From JAMIFN01 sp035906235 (GTDB lineage: Bacteria; Pseudomonadota; Gammaproteobacteria; Burkholderiales; Burkholderiaceae_C), in assembly GCA_035906235.1 (NCBI GenBank), contig JAMIFN010000040.1, positions 1 through 9,922 on the forward strand: DNA of 9,922 nucleotides, written 5' to 3'. The notes below the pieces were generated by a model, which searched no databases, had not been told where the DNA came from, and saw nothing but the letters and a program-made list of their open reading frames with translations. A program made the translations under genes and the position numbers. Shown here piece by piece: positions 6,401 through 9,922 of the stretch; positions within the stretch are counted from its first letter, which is position 1; the number at the start of each line of letters is the position of its first letter.

Positions 6401-7475
6401 TGCAAATGCCATCGGCCACGCGCCCGCAGCGCCCTGCGCGTTGATTCGCCGCTGCCTGGCTAATTGGCTCTATCAGCAGTTGTTCCACCTTTTGGCGGTA
6501 GCTGTAGCGCTTGACCCGCGCCGTGCCCGCATCCACCACATAACGAATGCCGGGCACGGTGAGCGAGGTCTCGGCCACATTGGTCGCCAGCACAATGCGG
6601 CGCTGCCCCTTGGGGTGAAAAATGCGGTCTTGCTCGCCCTGTGCCAGCCTTGCGTACAGGGGCAGGACCTCGGCGCTGCGCAGCACGGGGCTGTGGCTGA
6701 GGTGGCCGCGCAAATGTTCAGCCGCGTCGCGGATTTCGCGCTCGCCCGGCAAAAACACCAAAATATCGCCGCTTTTGCCGCCCGCCCAAAGTTCATCCAC
6801 CGCATCGGCTATGGCCTCGTTCAGGCCGTAATCGCGGCTGTCTTGAAAGGGGCGGTAGCGTTGCTCAACAGGAAACATGCGCCCCGAGACCATAAGCACA
6901 GGCGCGGGTTGGCCGCTTTTCGCGTCTTTAAAGTGTTGGGCAAAGCGCTCGGCATCGATGGTGGCCGAGGTGACGATGACTTTGAGATCGGGGCGCTTGG
7001 GCAGAATTTGGCGCAAATAGCCCAGCAAAAAATCGATGTTCAGGCTGCGCTCGTGCGCCTCGTCAATGATGAGGGTGTCGTAGGCTTTCAGCAGCGGGTC
7101 GGTTTGCGTCTCTGCCAGCAAAATCCCGTCCGTCATCAGCTTAATCGCTGTGCTGGGGCTGATGCGGTCGTGAAAACGCACTTTGTAGCCTACCAGCTCG
7201 CCCAGCGGGGTTTGCAGTTCCTCAGCAATGCGGCTGGCGACGCTGGAAGCGGCAATACGGCGCGGCTGCGTGTGGCCAATAAGCTTGCGCCGCCCGCCAG
7301 CCTGCTGGGGCTGCGCGGCGCGACCTAAATTCAGCGCAATTTTGGGCAGCTGCGTGGTTTTGCCCGAACCCGTTTCGCCGCAGACGATGAGTACCTGGTG
7401 CGCGGTGAATGCGGCTTCAATTTCCGCCCGCCGTGCAGAAACAGGCAAATCGGGGGGGAAGGTGATGGGTGGCAT
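3447..7475 (-). CDS. hrpA: ATP-dependent RNA helicase HrpA (DEAH-box)
   Basis: A 1342-residue DEAH-box RNA helicase of the HrpA family, a cytoplasmic enzyme linked in E. coli to mRNA processing and rescue of stalled ribosomes. RecA domain 1 holds Walker A GETGSGKTT (33-41), motif Ia TQPRR (69-73), DEAH (138-141) and SAT (170-172). RecA domain 2 holds LATNVAETS (296-304) and motif VI QRAGRCGR (345-352). The HA2/ratchet region, an OB fold and the HrpA-specific DUF3418-type C-terminal half follow. The ATG at 7475 is chosen; the frame extends to a GTG at 7526, which would add 17 residues, and neither has a strong ribosome binding site. Residues about 517-566 are an extra segment in the HA2 region, built from two dispersed repeats translated in frame (GMDSRFRGND and PTPALPQRGRE). 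A second poorly conserved, low-complexity linker is at about 1014-1046. hrpA converges on ruvA and lies downstream of purE on the same strand. Confidence 0.96.
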   Translation of the reverse strand: MPPITFPPDLPVSARRAEIEAAFTAHQVLIVCGETGSGKTTQLPKIALNLGRAAQPQQAGGRRKLIGHTQPRRIAASSVASRIAEELQTPLGELVGYKVRFHDRISPSTAIKLMTDGILLAETQTDPLLKAYDTLIIDEAHERSLNIDFLLGYLRQILPKRPDLKVIVTSATIDAERFAQHFKDAKSGQPAPVLMVSGRMFPVEQRYRPFQDSRDYGLNEAIADAVDELWAGGKSGDILVFLPGEREIRDAAEHLRGHLSHSPVLRSAEVLPLYARLAQGEQDRIFHPKGQRRIVLATNVAETSLTVPGIRYVVDAGTARVKRYSYRQKVEQLLIEPISQAAANQRAGRCGRVADGICIRLYDEADFAKRPAFTDPEILRSSLAAVILRMQSLHLGAVEDFPFLQAPSGRAIADGWDLLAELGAVDEAKTLTKSGRELAKLPLDPRIGRMILEAKNRHALQEVLVIAAALSVPDVRERPREAQQQAAQAHAVFDDEKSEFVSWLKLWDWLEKSRGGAPSESQKGMDSRFRGNDDSSSGNTASQSPSQAPTPALPQRGREQGSATHKLSNRQWEALLRKNFISIRRVREWRDVYSQLRTVVAEQRWRMNEQPASYEQLHISLLAGLLGNIGFKLENEDGYLGARGIKFHPNPGHRLKKKLGRWIVAAELVETSRLFARGLANIEPQWLEQIAAHVLKKQVLDARWEQKQACAVASERATLYGLVVYSGRRVQYERLDPAGARAIMIRDGLLPAAFGADWLGRLPFVAANQKTLAQVEALEHKSRRQDVLVDDALIVDFYDSQIPTDISNATALAAWYKDAVRDTPQLLRLSREELMRHEAAGITTEAFPKLIRLGGVDCPAHYLHEPGHARDGLSVDVPLFALNQVAEERGDWLVPGMLKDKLLALLKSLPQKPRARLVPLPQTATDFAAQLSEAAVFASGSLMDALRRAVREKTGLEVKSTDFKQEVLQAHHLMHLRVLGDDGRQLGAGRSLAALKAELGSQARGAFQALAALKQAIPSTKITGKSPENAVNTAQAAPENEAIKTLPEGQTQIWEDDARYSAWTFGELPELLEIRRGKGRQQQTLIGFPALIDAGDAVTIEVFDEPEVAAAQHQAGLRRLVALQLKDALKYLEKNIPDLQKMAVAYMPLGTQEELRAQIIEVALNRAFLAEPLPTDASSFKLRVEEGRGRLTLIANEVARLAGTVLAEYAAASRKAKDARAFAEAQKDTQEQIARLLPKNFVTTTPWLSLQHLPRYLKAITIRLDKIRADSARDAQKLAELRPQEQRYLRLLAERKGQHDARLEEVRWLLQELRVSFFAQELRTPQPVSIKRLEKVWQALQH
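5799..5834 (-). repeat. GC-rich dispersed hairpin repeat inside hrpA, copy B
   Basis: CCCGCCCCC (5801-5809) and GGGGGAGGG (5813-5821) form a 9-base stem with one mismatch and a TTT loop. On the hrpA strand it is preceded by AGCCCCCACCCC, the same lead-in as the copy at 7628. It is translated in frame as PTPALPQRGRE (HrpA residues 549-559). Confidence 0.72.
5876..5904 (-). repeat. dRS3-like palindrome inside hrpA
   Basis: The 20-base core at 5880-5899 is ATTCCCGC-GGAA-GCGGGAAT, a perfect 8-base stem that fits the Neisseria dRS3 pattern ATTCCC-N8-GGGAAT. The flanks CGTC and CCATG are shared with the copies at 7534-7562 and 7672-7700; identity with the latter is 26 of 29 positions after reverse complementing. 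On the hrpA strand it is translated as GMDSRFRGND (residues 524-533). Confidence 0.78.
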
Positions 7476-7533
7476 GGTCGGGTTCGTAAGAATCAAATGG
7501 CATCGCACGCTGGGCACGGTCTTCACGGTTTTT

Positions 7534-7700
7534 CGTCATTCCCGCGTAGGTTGGAATCCATGTATTCACTCCTTCCCCCTTTGGGGGGAAGGTTGGGATG
7601 GAGGCTTAAAAACTTTTCTTGCACCTTGCAGCCCCCACCCTCACCCTCCCCCAGAGGGGGAGGGGAAAAAGCATGGATTCCCGCCTACGCGGAAATGACG
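7534..7700. repeat. Compound inverted-repeat element between purE and hrpA
   Basis: Two dRS3-like arms, 7534-7562 and 7672-7700, face each other and agree at 26 of 29 positions after reverse complementing. Inside them are two GC-rich hairpins in opposite orientation: CCTTCCCCC/GGGGGAAGG (7571-7579 and 7584-7592) and CCCTCCCCC/GGGGGAGGG (7644-7652 and 7656-7664). The whole block is therefore symmetrical at two scales, around an AT-rich centre near 7605-7620. The layout resembles the Neisseria intergenic mosaic elements, where short units are bounded by dRS3 repeats. It contains no gene. Because it lies between purE and hrpA on the minus strand, a read-through transcript would fold into a large stem. 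Confidence 0.8.
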
Positions 7701-7709
7701 GCACCAGTA

Positions 7710-8204
7710 TCAAACTGGTGGCAATACGCTGCTGCTGGCGATACGGGTTTGCTCAGCGCGAAAGGCCTGCAATTTGGCGCGCAGGGCCGCATCATGCGTA
7801 GCCAACAGCGCCACGGCAAACAGCGCCGCGTTAGCCGCACCAGCCTGGCCGATGGCAAAGGTGGCCACAGGCACACCCTTGGGCATTTGCACAATGCTGT
7901 GCAGCGAATCCACGCCCTGCAAATGGCGGCTAGCTACAGGCACGCCCAACACGGGTACCGTGGTTTTGGCGGCCAACATGCCAGGCAGATGCGCCGCGCC
8001 GCCAGCTCCAGCGATGATGGCCACTAGGCCGCGCCCCTCGGCAGCTTCGGCATAGCGAAACATTTCATCGGGCATACGGTGCGCAGAAACCACCTTGGCT
8101 TCATGCGCCACGCCAAAATCGGCCAAAATTTGTACGGCGTGCTGCATCGTCTCCCAATCTGAAGACGAACCCATCACCACCCCGATTTGCACTGCTGCGC
8201 TCAT
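7710..8204 (-). CDS. purE: N5-carboxyaminoimidazole ribonucleotide mutase PurE
   Basis: A class I PurE of 164 residues, the usual length, which converts N5-CAIR to CAIR in de novo purine synthesis. The phosphate/nucleotide-binding loop GSSSDW is at residues 12-17, the catalytic SAHRMP at 40-45, GGAAHLPGMLA at about 68-78, and GVDSLHSIVQMPKGVPVATFA at about 97-117 (written here as the family's conserved C-terminal block). The ATG at 8204 is chosen because the protein then begins at the conserved IGVVMGSSSDW strand and AAGGG lies just upstream; a longer frame to 8273 adds unrelated residues over the promoter. purK, the usual partner making N5-CAIR, is not adjacent on either side. The stop codon sits in the loop of a small hairpin, CACCAGT/ACTGGTG (7702-7720), and the compound repeat element begins just beyond it. 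Confidence 0.96.
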   Translation of the reverse strand: MSAAVQIGVVMGSSSDWETMQHAVQILADFGVAHEAKVVSAHRMPDEMFRYAEAAEGRGLVAIIAGAGGAAHLPGMLAAKTTVPVLGVPVASRHLQGVDSLHSIVQMPKGVPVATFAIGQAGAANAALFAVALLATHDAALRAKLQAFRAEQTRIASSSVLPPV

Positions 8205-8244
8205 GACATACCCTTTGCGAACCAAAGCATGGAAAAAGGGGCGG

Positions 8245-8273
8245 ATTTTAAAGGACAGACAGGCATCTGGCAT
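8245..8273 (-). promoter_or_regulatory. purE: Candidate sigma-70 promoter of purE
   Basis: On the minus strand a -10 hexamer TAAAAT (8245-8250, five of six matches to TATAAT) is preceded at 17 bases by ATGCCA (8268-8273, four of six matches to TTGACA). Transcription would start about 34 bases before the purE ATG. The match is reasonable but unproven. Confidence 0.4.
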
Positions 8274-8309
8274 TTGTTTTAAGATGCAGCCCGCTTGATG
8301 TCGCCTAGT

Positions 8310-8338
8310 TTGCCTTTAGGCTCAGGCAATTTTCTTTT
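8310..8338 (+). other. Small hairpin followed by T-rich run upstream of mlaC
   Basis: TTGCCT (8310-8315) pairs with AGGCAA (8324-8329) and is followed by TTTTCTTTT. It has the shape of a weak intrinsic terminator or leader attenuator, yet no plus-strand gene lies upstream. It may be chance or part of the mlaC leader. No better mlaC promoter was found in 8205-8358; TTGATG (8295-8300) is the best -35-like hexamer. Confidence 0.2.
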
Positions 8339-8358
8339 GAAAAACGAAAGTTACCCAT

Positions 8359-9024
8359 ATGAAATTCCGTTTTGCCCTCTTGTCTGCCGTTTACTTGGCT
8401 AGCGCGGCCGTAGCGCAAGCCGCCCCTGCTGCTGCCCCCGCGATTGCCGCTGCACCAGCTGCCGCCAGCGCCAACGCCTTGACCCCAGATGCGCTGATTA
8501 ACACTGTCTCTAGCGATGTGCTGGCGCAAATTAAAAATGACAAAGCCATCCAAGCTGGCGATGTGGGCAAAATTGCCACCCTGGTCGATCAAAAAATCAT
8601 GCCCTATGTGGATTTTCAGCGCATGACCGCCTCGGCCGTAGGCCGCAACTGGCGCAGCGCCACGCCTGAGCAACAGGCCAAAATCCAGGCCGAATTCAAA
8701 ACCCTGCTGGTGCGTACCTACGCCGGTGCGCTAAGCCAAGTGCGCAACCATACGATTTCCGTCAAACCTCTGCGTGCCGCCCCTAGCGACACCGAAGTGG
8801 TCGTCAAGTCTGAGCTGAAATCGGGCAGCCAGCAACCCATTGCTCTAGATTACCGTCTCGAAAAAACCGCCCAAGGCTGGCGCGTGTACGACATGAATGT
8901 CATGGGTGTGTGGCTGATCGAAACCTATCGCGCCGACTTTGGCAGCGTTATCAACGCGGGCGGCATCGACAACTTGATTGCCAAGCTGCAAGAGCGCAAT
9001 AAAGCCAACGCCGCAAAAAGCTAA
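8359..9024 (+). CDS. mlaC: MlaC, periplasmic phospholipid-binding protein
   Basis: A 221-residue MlaC (Ttg2D/toluene-tolerance family), the periplasmic shuttle that carries phospholipids between the outer-membrane MlaA complex and the inner-membrane MlaFEDB ABC transporter, keeping the outer leaflet free of phospholipid. Residues 1-21 form a Sec signal peptide with a likely AQA cleavage site. An Ala/Pro-rich low-complexity stretch (about 22-40) follows before the folded domain. The family core is visible as YVDFQRMTASAVGRNWR (about 78-94), FKTLLVRTYAGAL (about 113-125), the lipid-pocket strands IALDYRL (about 161-167) and WRVYDMNVMGVWLIETYR (about 173-190). The ATG at 8359 has only a weak purine-rich AAAG upstream. 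mlaF, mlaE and mlaD, normally upstream in the operon, are absent: purE lies divergently instead. Confidence 0.93.
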   Translation: MKFRFALLSAVYLASAAVAQAAPAAAPAIAAAPAAASANALTPDALINTVSSDVLAQIKNDKAIQAGDVGKIATLVDQKIMPYVDFQRMTASAVGRNWRSATPEQQAKIQAEFKTLLVRTYAGALSQVRNHTISVKPLRAAPSDTEVVVKSELKSGSQQPIALDYRLEKTAQGWRVYDMNVMGVWLIETYRADFGSVINAGGIDNLIAKLQERNKANAAKS

Positions 9025-9043
9025 ACCCTTGTCTTGCCCCGCC

Positions 9044-9316
9044 ATGTTTAGCCTGCCCGCCACGCTCACCCACGCCCAAGCCGCGCCGCTGCAAAAACAG
9101 CTGGCGGACTTGGTCAAGGGCGCCCAAACCAGCGTGCAAATAGACGCCTCGGCGCTGACGCAATTTGACTCATCGGCGCTGGCCGTTTTGCTCGACTGCC
9201 GCCGCCATGCGCAGGCCACAGGAAAAAATATGCTGCTGCACGGCGCGCCCGAGCGCTTGCAAACGCTCGCTGCCATCTACGGCGTAGAGGGGCTGCTGTT
9301 TAGCGTGTCGCAATAA
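9044..9316 (+). CDS. mlaB: MlaB, STAS-domain subunit of the Mla phospholipid transporter
   Basis: A 90-residue single STAS-domain protein. In this position after mlaC it is best read as MlaB, the cytosolic subunit that binds MlaF and is needed for assembly and activity of the MlaFEDB transporter. The core motif VQIDASALTQFDSSALAVLL (residues 31-50) contains the D-S-S signature (42-44), with Ser43 at the position phosphorylated in anti-sigma-factor antagonists such as SpoIIAA; in MlaB this site is a conserved Ser/Thr. The ATG at 9044 begins 19 bases after the mlaC stop, with no clear Shine-Dalgarno, so coupled translation with mlaC is likely. The frame stays open upstream into mlaC, but those residues do not look like STAS sequence. 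A generic STAS anti-sigma antagonist is the alternative, made less likely by the neighbour. Confidence 0.85.
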   Translation: MFSLPATLTHAQAAPLQKQLADLVKGAQTSVQIDASALTQFDSSALAVLLDCRRHAQATGKNMLLHGAPERLQTLAAIYGVEGLLFSVSQ

Positions 9317-9366
9317 AAAGTCGGAAAACGCCGGCACTGCCCGCCCAAAGCGCTTATTTTTTGCAT

Positions 9367-9372
9367 TAGAAT
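9367..9372 (+). promoter_or_regulatory. Candidate -10 box of the tRNA-Ser gene
   Basis: TAGAAT matches TATAAT at five of six positions and lies 55 bases before the mature tRNA 5' end, in an otherwise gene-free gap after mlaB. A matching -35 is not convincing (the sequence before it is T-rich). The gap also contains a small CCTAG/CTAGG hairpin at 9388-9401, which would be in the precursor leader. Confidence 0.35.
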
Positions 9373-9426
9373 ACGGCGCTTCGCAGCCCTAGGGTACTAG
9401 GCCGTTGCGCACAATTTGAACAGACT

Positions 9427-9514
9427 GGAAGAGTGGCAGAGTGGTCTATTGCAACGGTCTTGAAAACCGTCGACTCGCAAGGGTCCGTGAGTTCGAATCT
9501 CACCTCTTCCGCCA
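9427..9514 (+). tRNA. tRNA-Ser, anticodon UGA
   Basis: A complete class II tRNA. The acceptor stem is GGAAGAG (9427-9433) with CTCTTCC (9504-9510). The anticodon stem is ACGGT/ACCGT (9454-9458 and 9466-9470) with loop CTTGAAA, giving anticodon TGA at 9461-9463, which reads UCA and related serine codons. The long variable arm typical of tRNA-Ser is GACTC-GCAA-GGGTC (9472-9485). The T arm is GTGAG-TTCGAAT-CTCAC (9487-9503). The discriminator base is G9511 and the CCA end is encoded (9512-9514). Confidence 0.98.
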
Positions 9515-9519
9515 GAATG

Positions 9520-9560
9520 AAAGCCTAAGTAATTGATTTACTTAGGCTTTTTTCTTTTTT
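9520..9560 (+). terminator. Rho-independent terminator of tRNA-Ser
   Basis: AAGCCTAAGTAA (9521-9532) pairs perfectly with TTACTTAGGCTT (9538-9549) around a five-base loop, extended by one more A-T pair, and runs into a long T-rich tract (TTTTTT-C-TTTTTT). It begins five bases after the CCA end, so the tRNA is a single-gene unit. Confidence 0.93.
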
Positions 9561-9569
9561 GACCTCATC

Positions 9570-9591
9570 GGTATGCCATCTGGTATGCCAT
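9570..9591 (+). repeat. Tandem direct repeat GGTATGCCAT just past tRNA-Ser
   Basis: The 10-mer GGTATGCCAT occurs at 9570-9579 and again at 9582-9591, a 12-base period, and is followed by a T-run. Short direct repeats next to the 3' end of a tRNA gene are common near integration sites, where they may be arm-type sites for a tyrosine recombinase, but no integrase gene is visible to confirm this. Confidence 0.6.
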
Positions 9592-9605
9592 TTTTTGTTG
9601 GCTTT

Positions 9606-9777
9606 AGTTGCTGTTGGTTGGATGTTTTTGGATCTTCTACCTTATCAGTTGCTTCGTAAGTGCTCTTGTCGGTATCCAAGCAACTCAAGTTTGGAGCTAC
9701 GCAGCGGTTCATCTTTAACGCCTCGTTTGTATCAAGGCTGATGGCTTAGGATACTGTCTTACGAATCAAGCAACCTG
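9606..9777. repeat. Clustered AGTTGCT motifs and imperfect inverted repeat upstream of hsdM
   Basis: AGTTGCT occurs at 9606 and 9647 and its complement AGCAACT at 9679-9685, with a near copy AGCAACC at 9769-9775. TTCGTAAG (9653-9660) faces CTTACGAA (9758-9765), and GTATCC (9672-9677) faces GGATAC (9749-9754), so 9646-9677 and 9749-9777 make an extended imperfect inverted repeat. No gene is supported in 9561-9811; a 60-codon open stretch at 9559-9741 starts inside the tRNA terminator and resembles nothing. The region is AT-richer than the DNA before the tRNA. Confidence 0.5.
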
Positions 9778-9811
9778 CTCACAACGAAGAAAACAAGGTA
9801 TTTGAATCACA

Positions 9812-9922
9812 ATGGCAACTGAAAACGAACTACAAAACAGTACCCCAACAACATCGACCAAGCCCAGTGACACGATATTGGCCAGCTTCATTTGGAAGAA
9901 CGCCGAAGACCTCTGGGGCGAT
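9812..9922 (+). CDS. hsdM: Type I restriction-modification system methylase subunit HsdM, N-terminal fragment (cut by window edge)
   Basis: The first 37 codons of a larger gene that runs off the window. After a polar, Thr/Ser-rich start the sequence reads ILASFIWKNAEDLWGD (residues 22-37). This matches the N-terminal helical domain of type I N6-adenine methylase subunits, where FIW..AD.LRGD-like segments precede the YGKVILPFTVLRRL block; that block and the NPPF catalytic motif would lie beyond the edge. HsdM with the specificity subunit HsdS methylates host DNA, and with HsdR cuts unmodified DNA. The ATG at 9812 is the first start after an in-frame TGA at 9803-9805; AAGG at 9795-9798 is a slightly distant ribosome binding site. 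The gene is probably the first of an hsd operon on an accessory island. The identification rests on a short match. Confidence 0.75.
   Translation, partial: MATENELQNSTPTTSTKPSDTILASFIWKNAEDLWGD

Noticed and set aside
6261..7328. A 355-codon open frame on the plus strand, antisense to hrpA
   Set aside because: It lies opposite the conserved helicase domains; its composition (Ala, Gln, His-rich) is typical of a shadow frame in GC-rich DNA and it has no family resemblance.
7534..7700. CRISPR array
   Set aside because: Repeats here are inverted and palindromic with no regular spacing or unique spacers of uniform length.
9348..9360. AAGCGCTT followed by a T-run as the mlaB terminator
   Set aside because: The palindrome has no room for a loop, so it cannot form a terminator hairpin.
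9559..9741. A 60-codon frame after tRNA-Ser, considered as an integrase remnant
   Set aside because: It begins with TTG in the terminator T-tract and shows none of the tyrosine recombinase residues (R, HxxR, Y).
9646..9777. The inverted repeat upstream of hsdM as an integron attC site
   Set aside because: The facing arms are attC-like in shape only; the required core triplets (RYYYAAC and GTTRRRY) are not placed at the ends.

Overview
The window looks like chromosomal DNA from a betaproteobacterium, most likely of the order Burkholderiales. The reasons are a metX-metW pair, a single-chain porin of the Burkholderiales/Neisseria type (signal peptide, YGVAD start, C-terminal Phe), a long HrpA helicase, and dispersed palindromes with the ATTCCC-N8-GGGAAT pattern known from Neisseria and relatives. 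The DNA is moderately GC-rich up to the tRNA gene and visibly more AT-rich after it. No genus can be named from this sequence alone.

Layout, left to right. (1) Positions 1-1190 (+): 3' end of metX overlapping metW by the four bases ATGA, a methionine-biosynthesis operon. (2) 1191-1483: a non-coding leader with weak promoter signals and a PhoB-box-like sequence, ahead of a porin gene (1484-2452, +) that ends in a clear intrinsic terminator. (3) 2607-3191 (+): ruvA, a Holliday-junction-binding subunit with neither ruvC nor ruvB adjacent. (4) 3192-3446: a non-coding convergent spacer with repeat fragments. (5) 3447-7475 (-): hrpA, a DEAH-box RNA helicase. (6) 7476-7709: spacer holding a compound inverted-repeat element. 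(7) 7710-8204 (-): purE. (8) 8359-9316 (+): mlaC and mlaB, parts of the outer-membrane lipid-asymmetry system, divergent from purE. (9) 9427-9514 (+): tRNA-Ser(UGA) with its own terminator. (10) 9561-9922: AT-richer DNA with clustered short repeats, then the first 37 codons of a type I restriction-modification methylase subunit (HsdM), cut by the window edge.

Most of the window is core housekeeping. Two things stand out. First, two families of short GC-rich palindromes occur together at three places around hrpA: the ruvA/hrpA spacer, the interior of the hrpA reading frame, and the purE/hrpA spacer. Inside hrpA they are translated in frame as an extra segment of roughly 50 residues. Second, the tRNA-Ser gene marks a change from core genes to what looks like an accessory island carrying a type I restriction-modification system. 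The DNA between the tRNA and hsdM holds direct and inverted repeats that could be recombinase or regulator binding sites. I did not find a clearly novel multi-gene system in the visible sequence. The start of the island at the right edge is where further sequence would be most informative.
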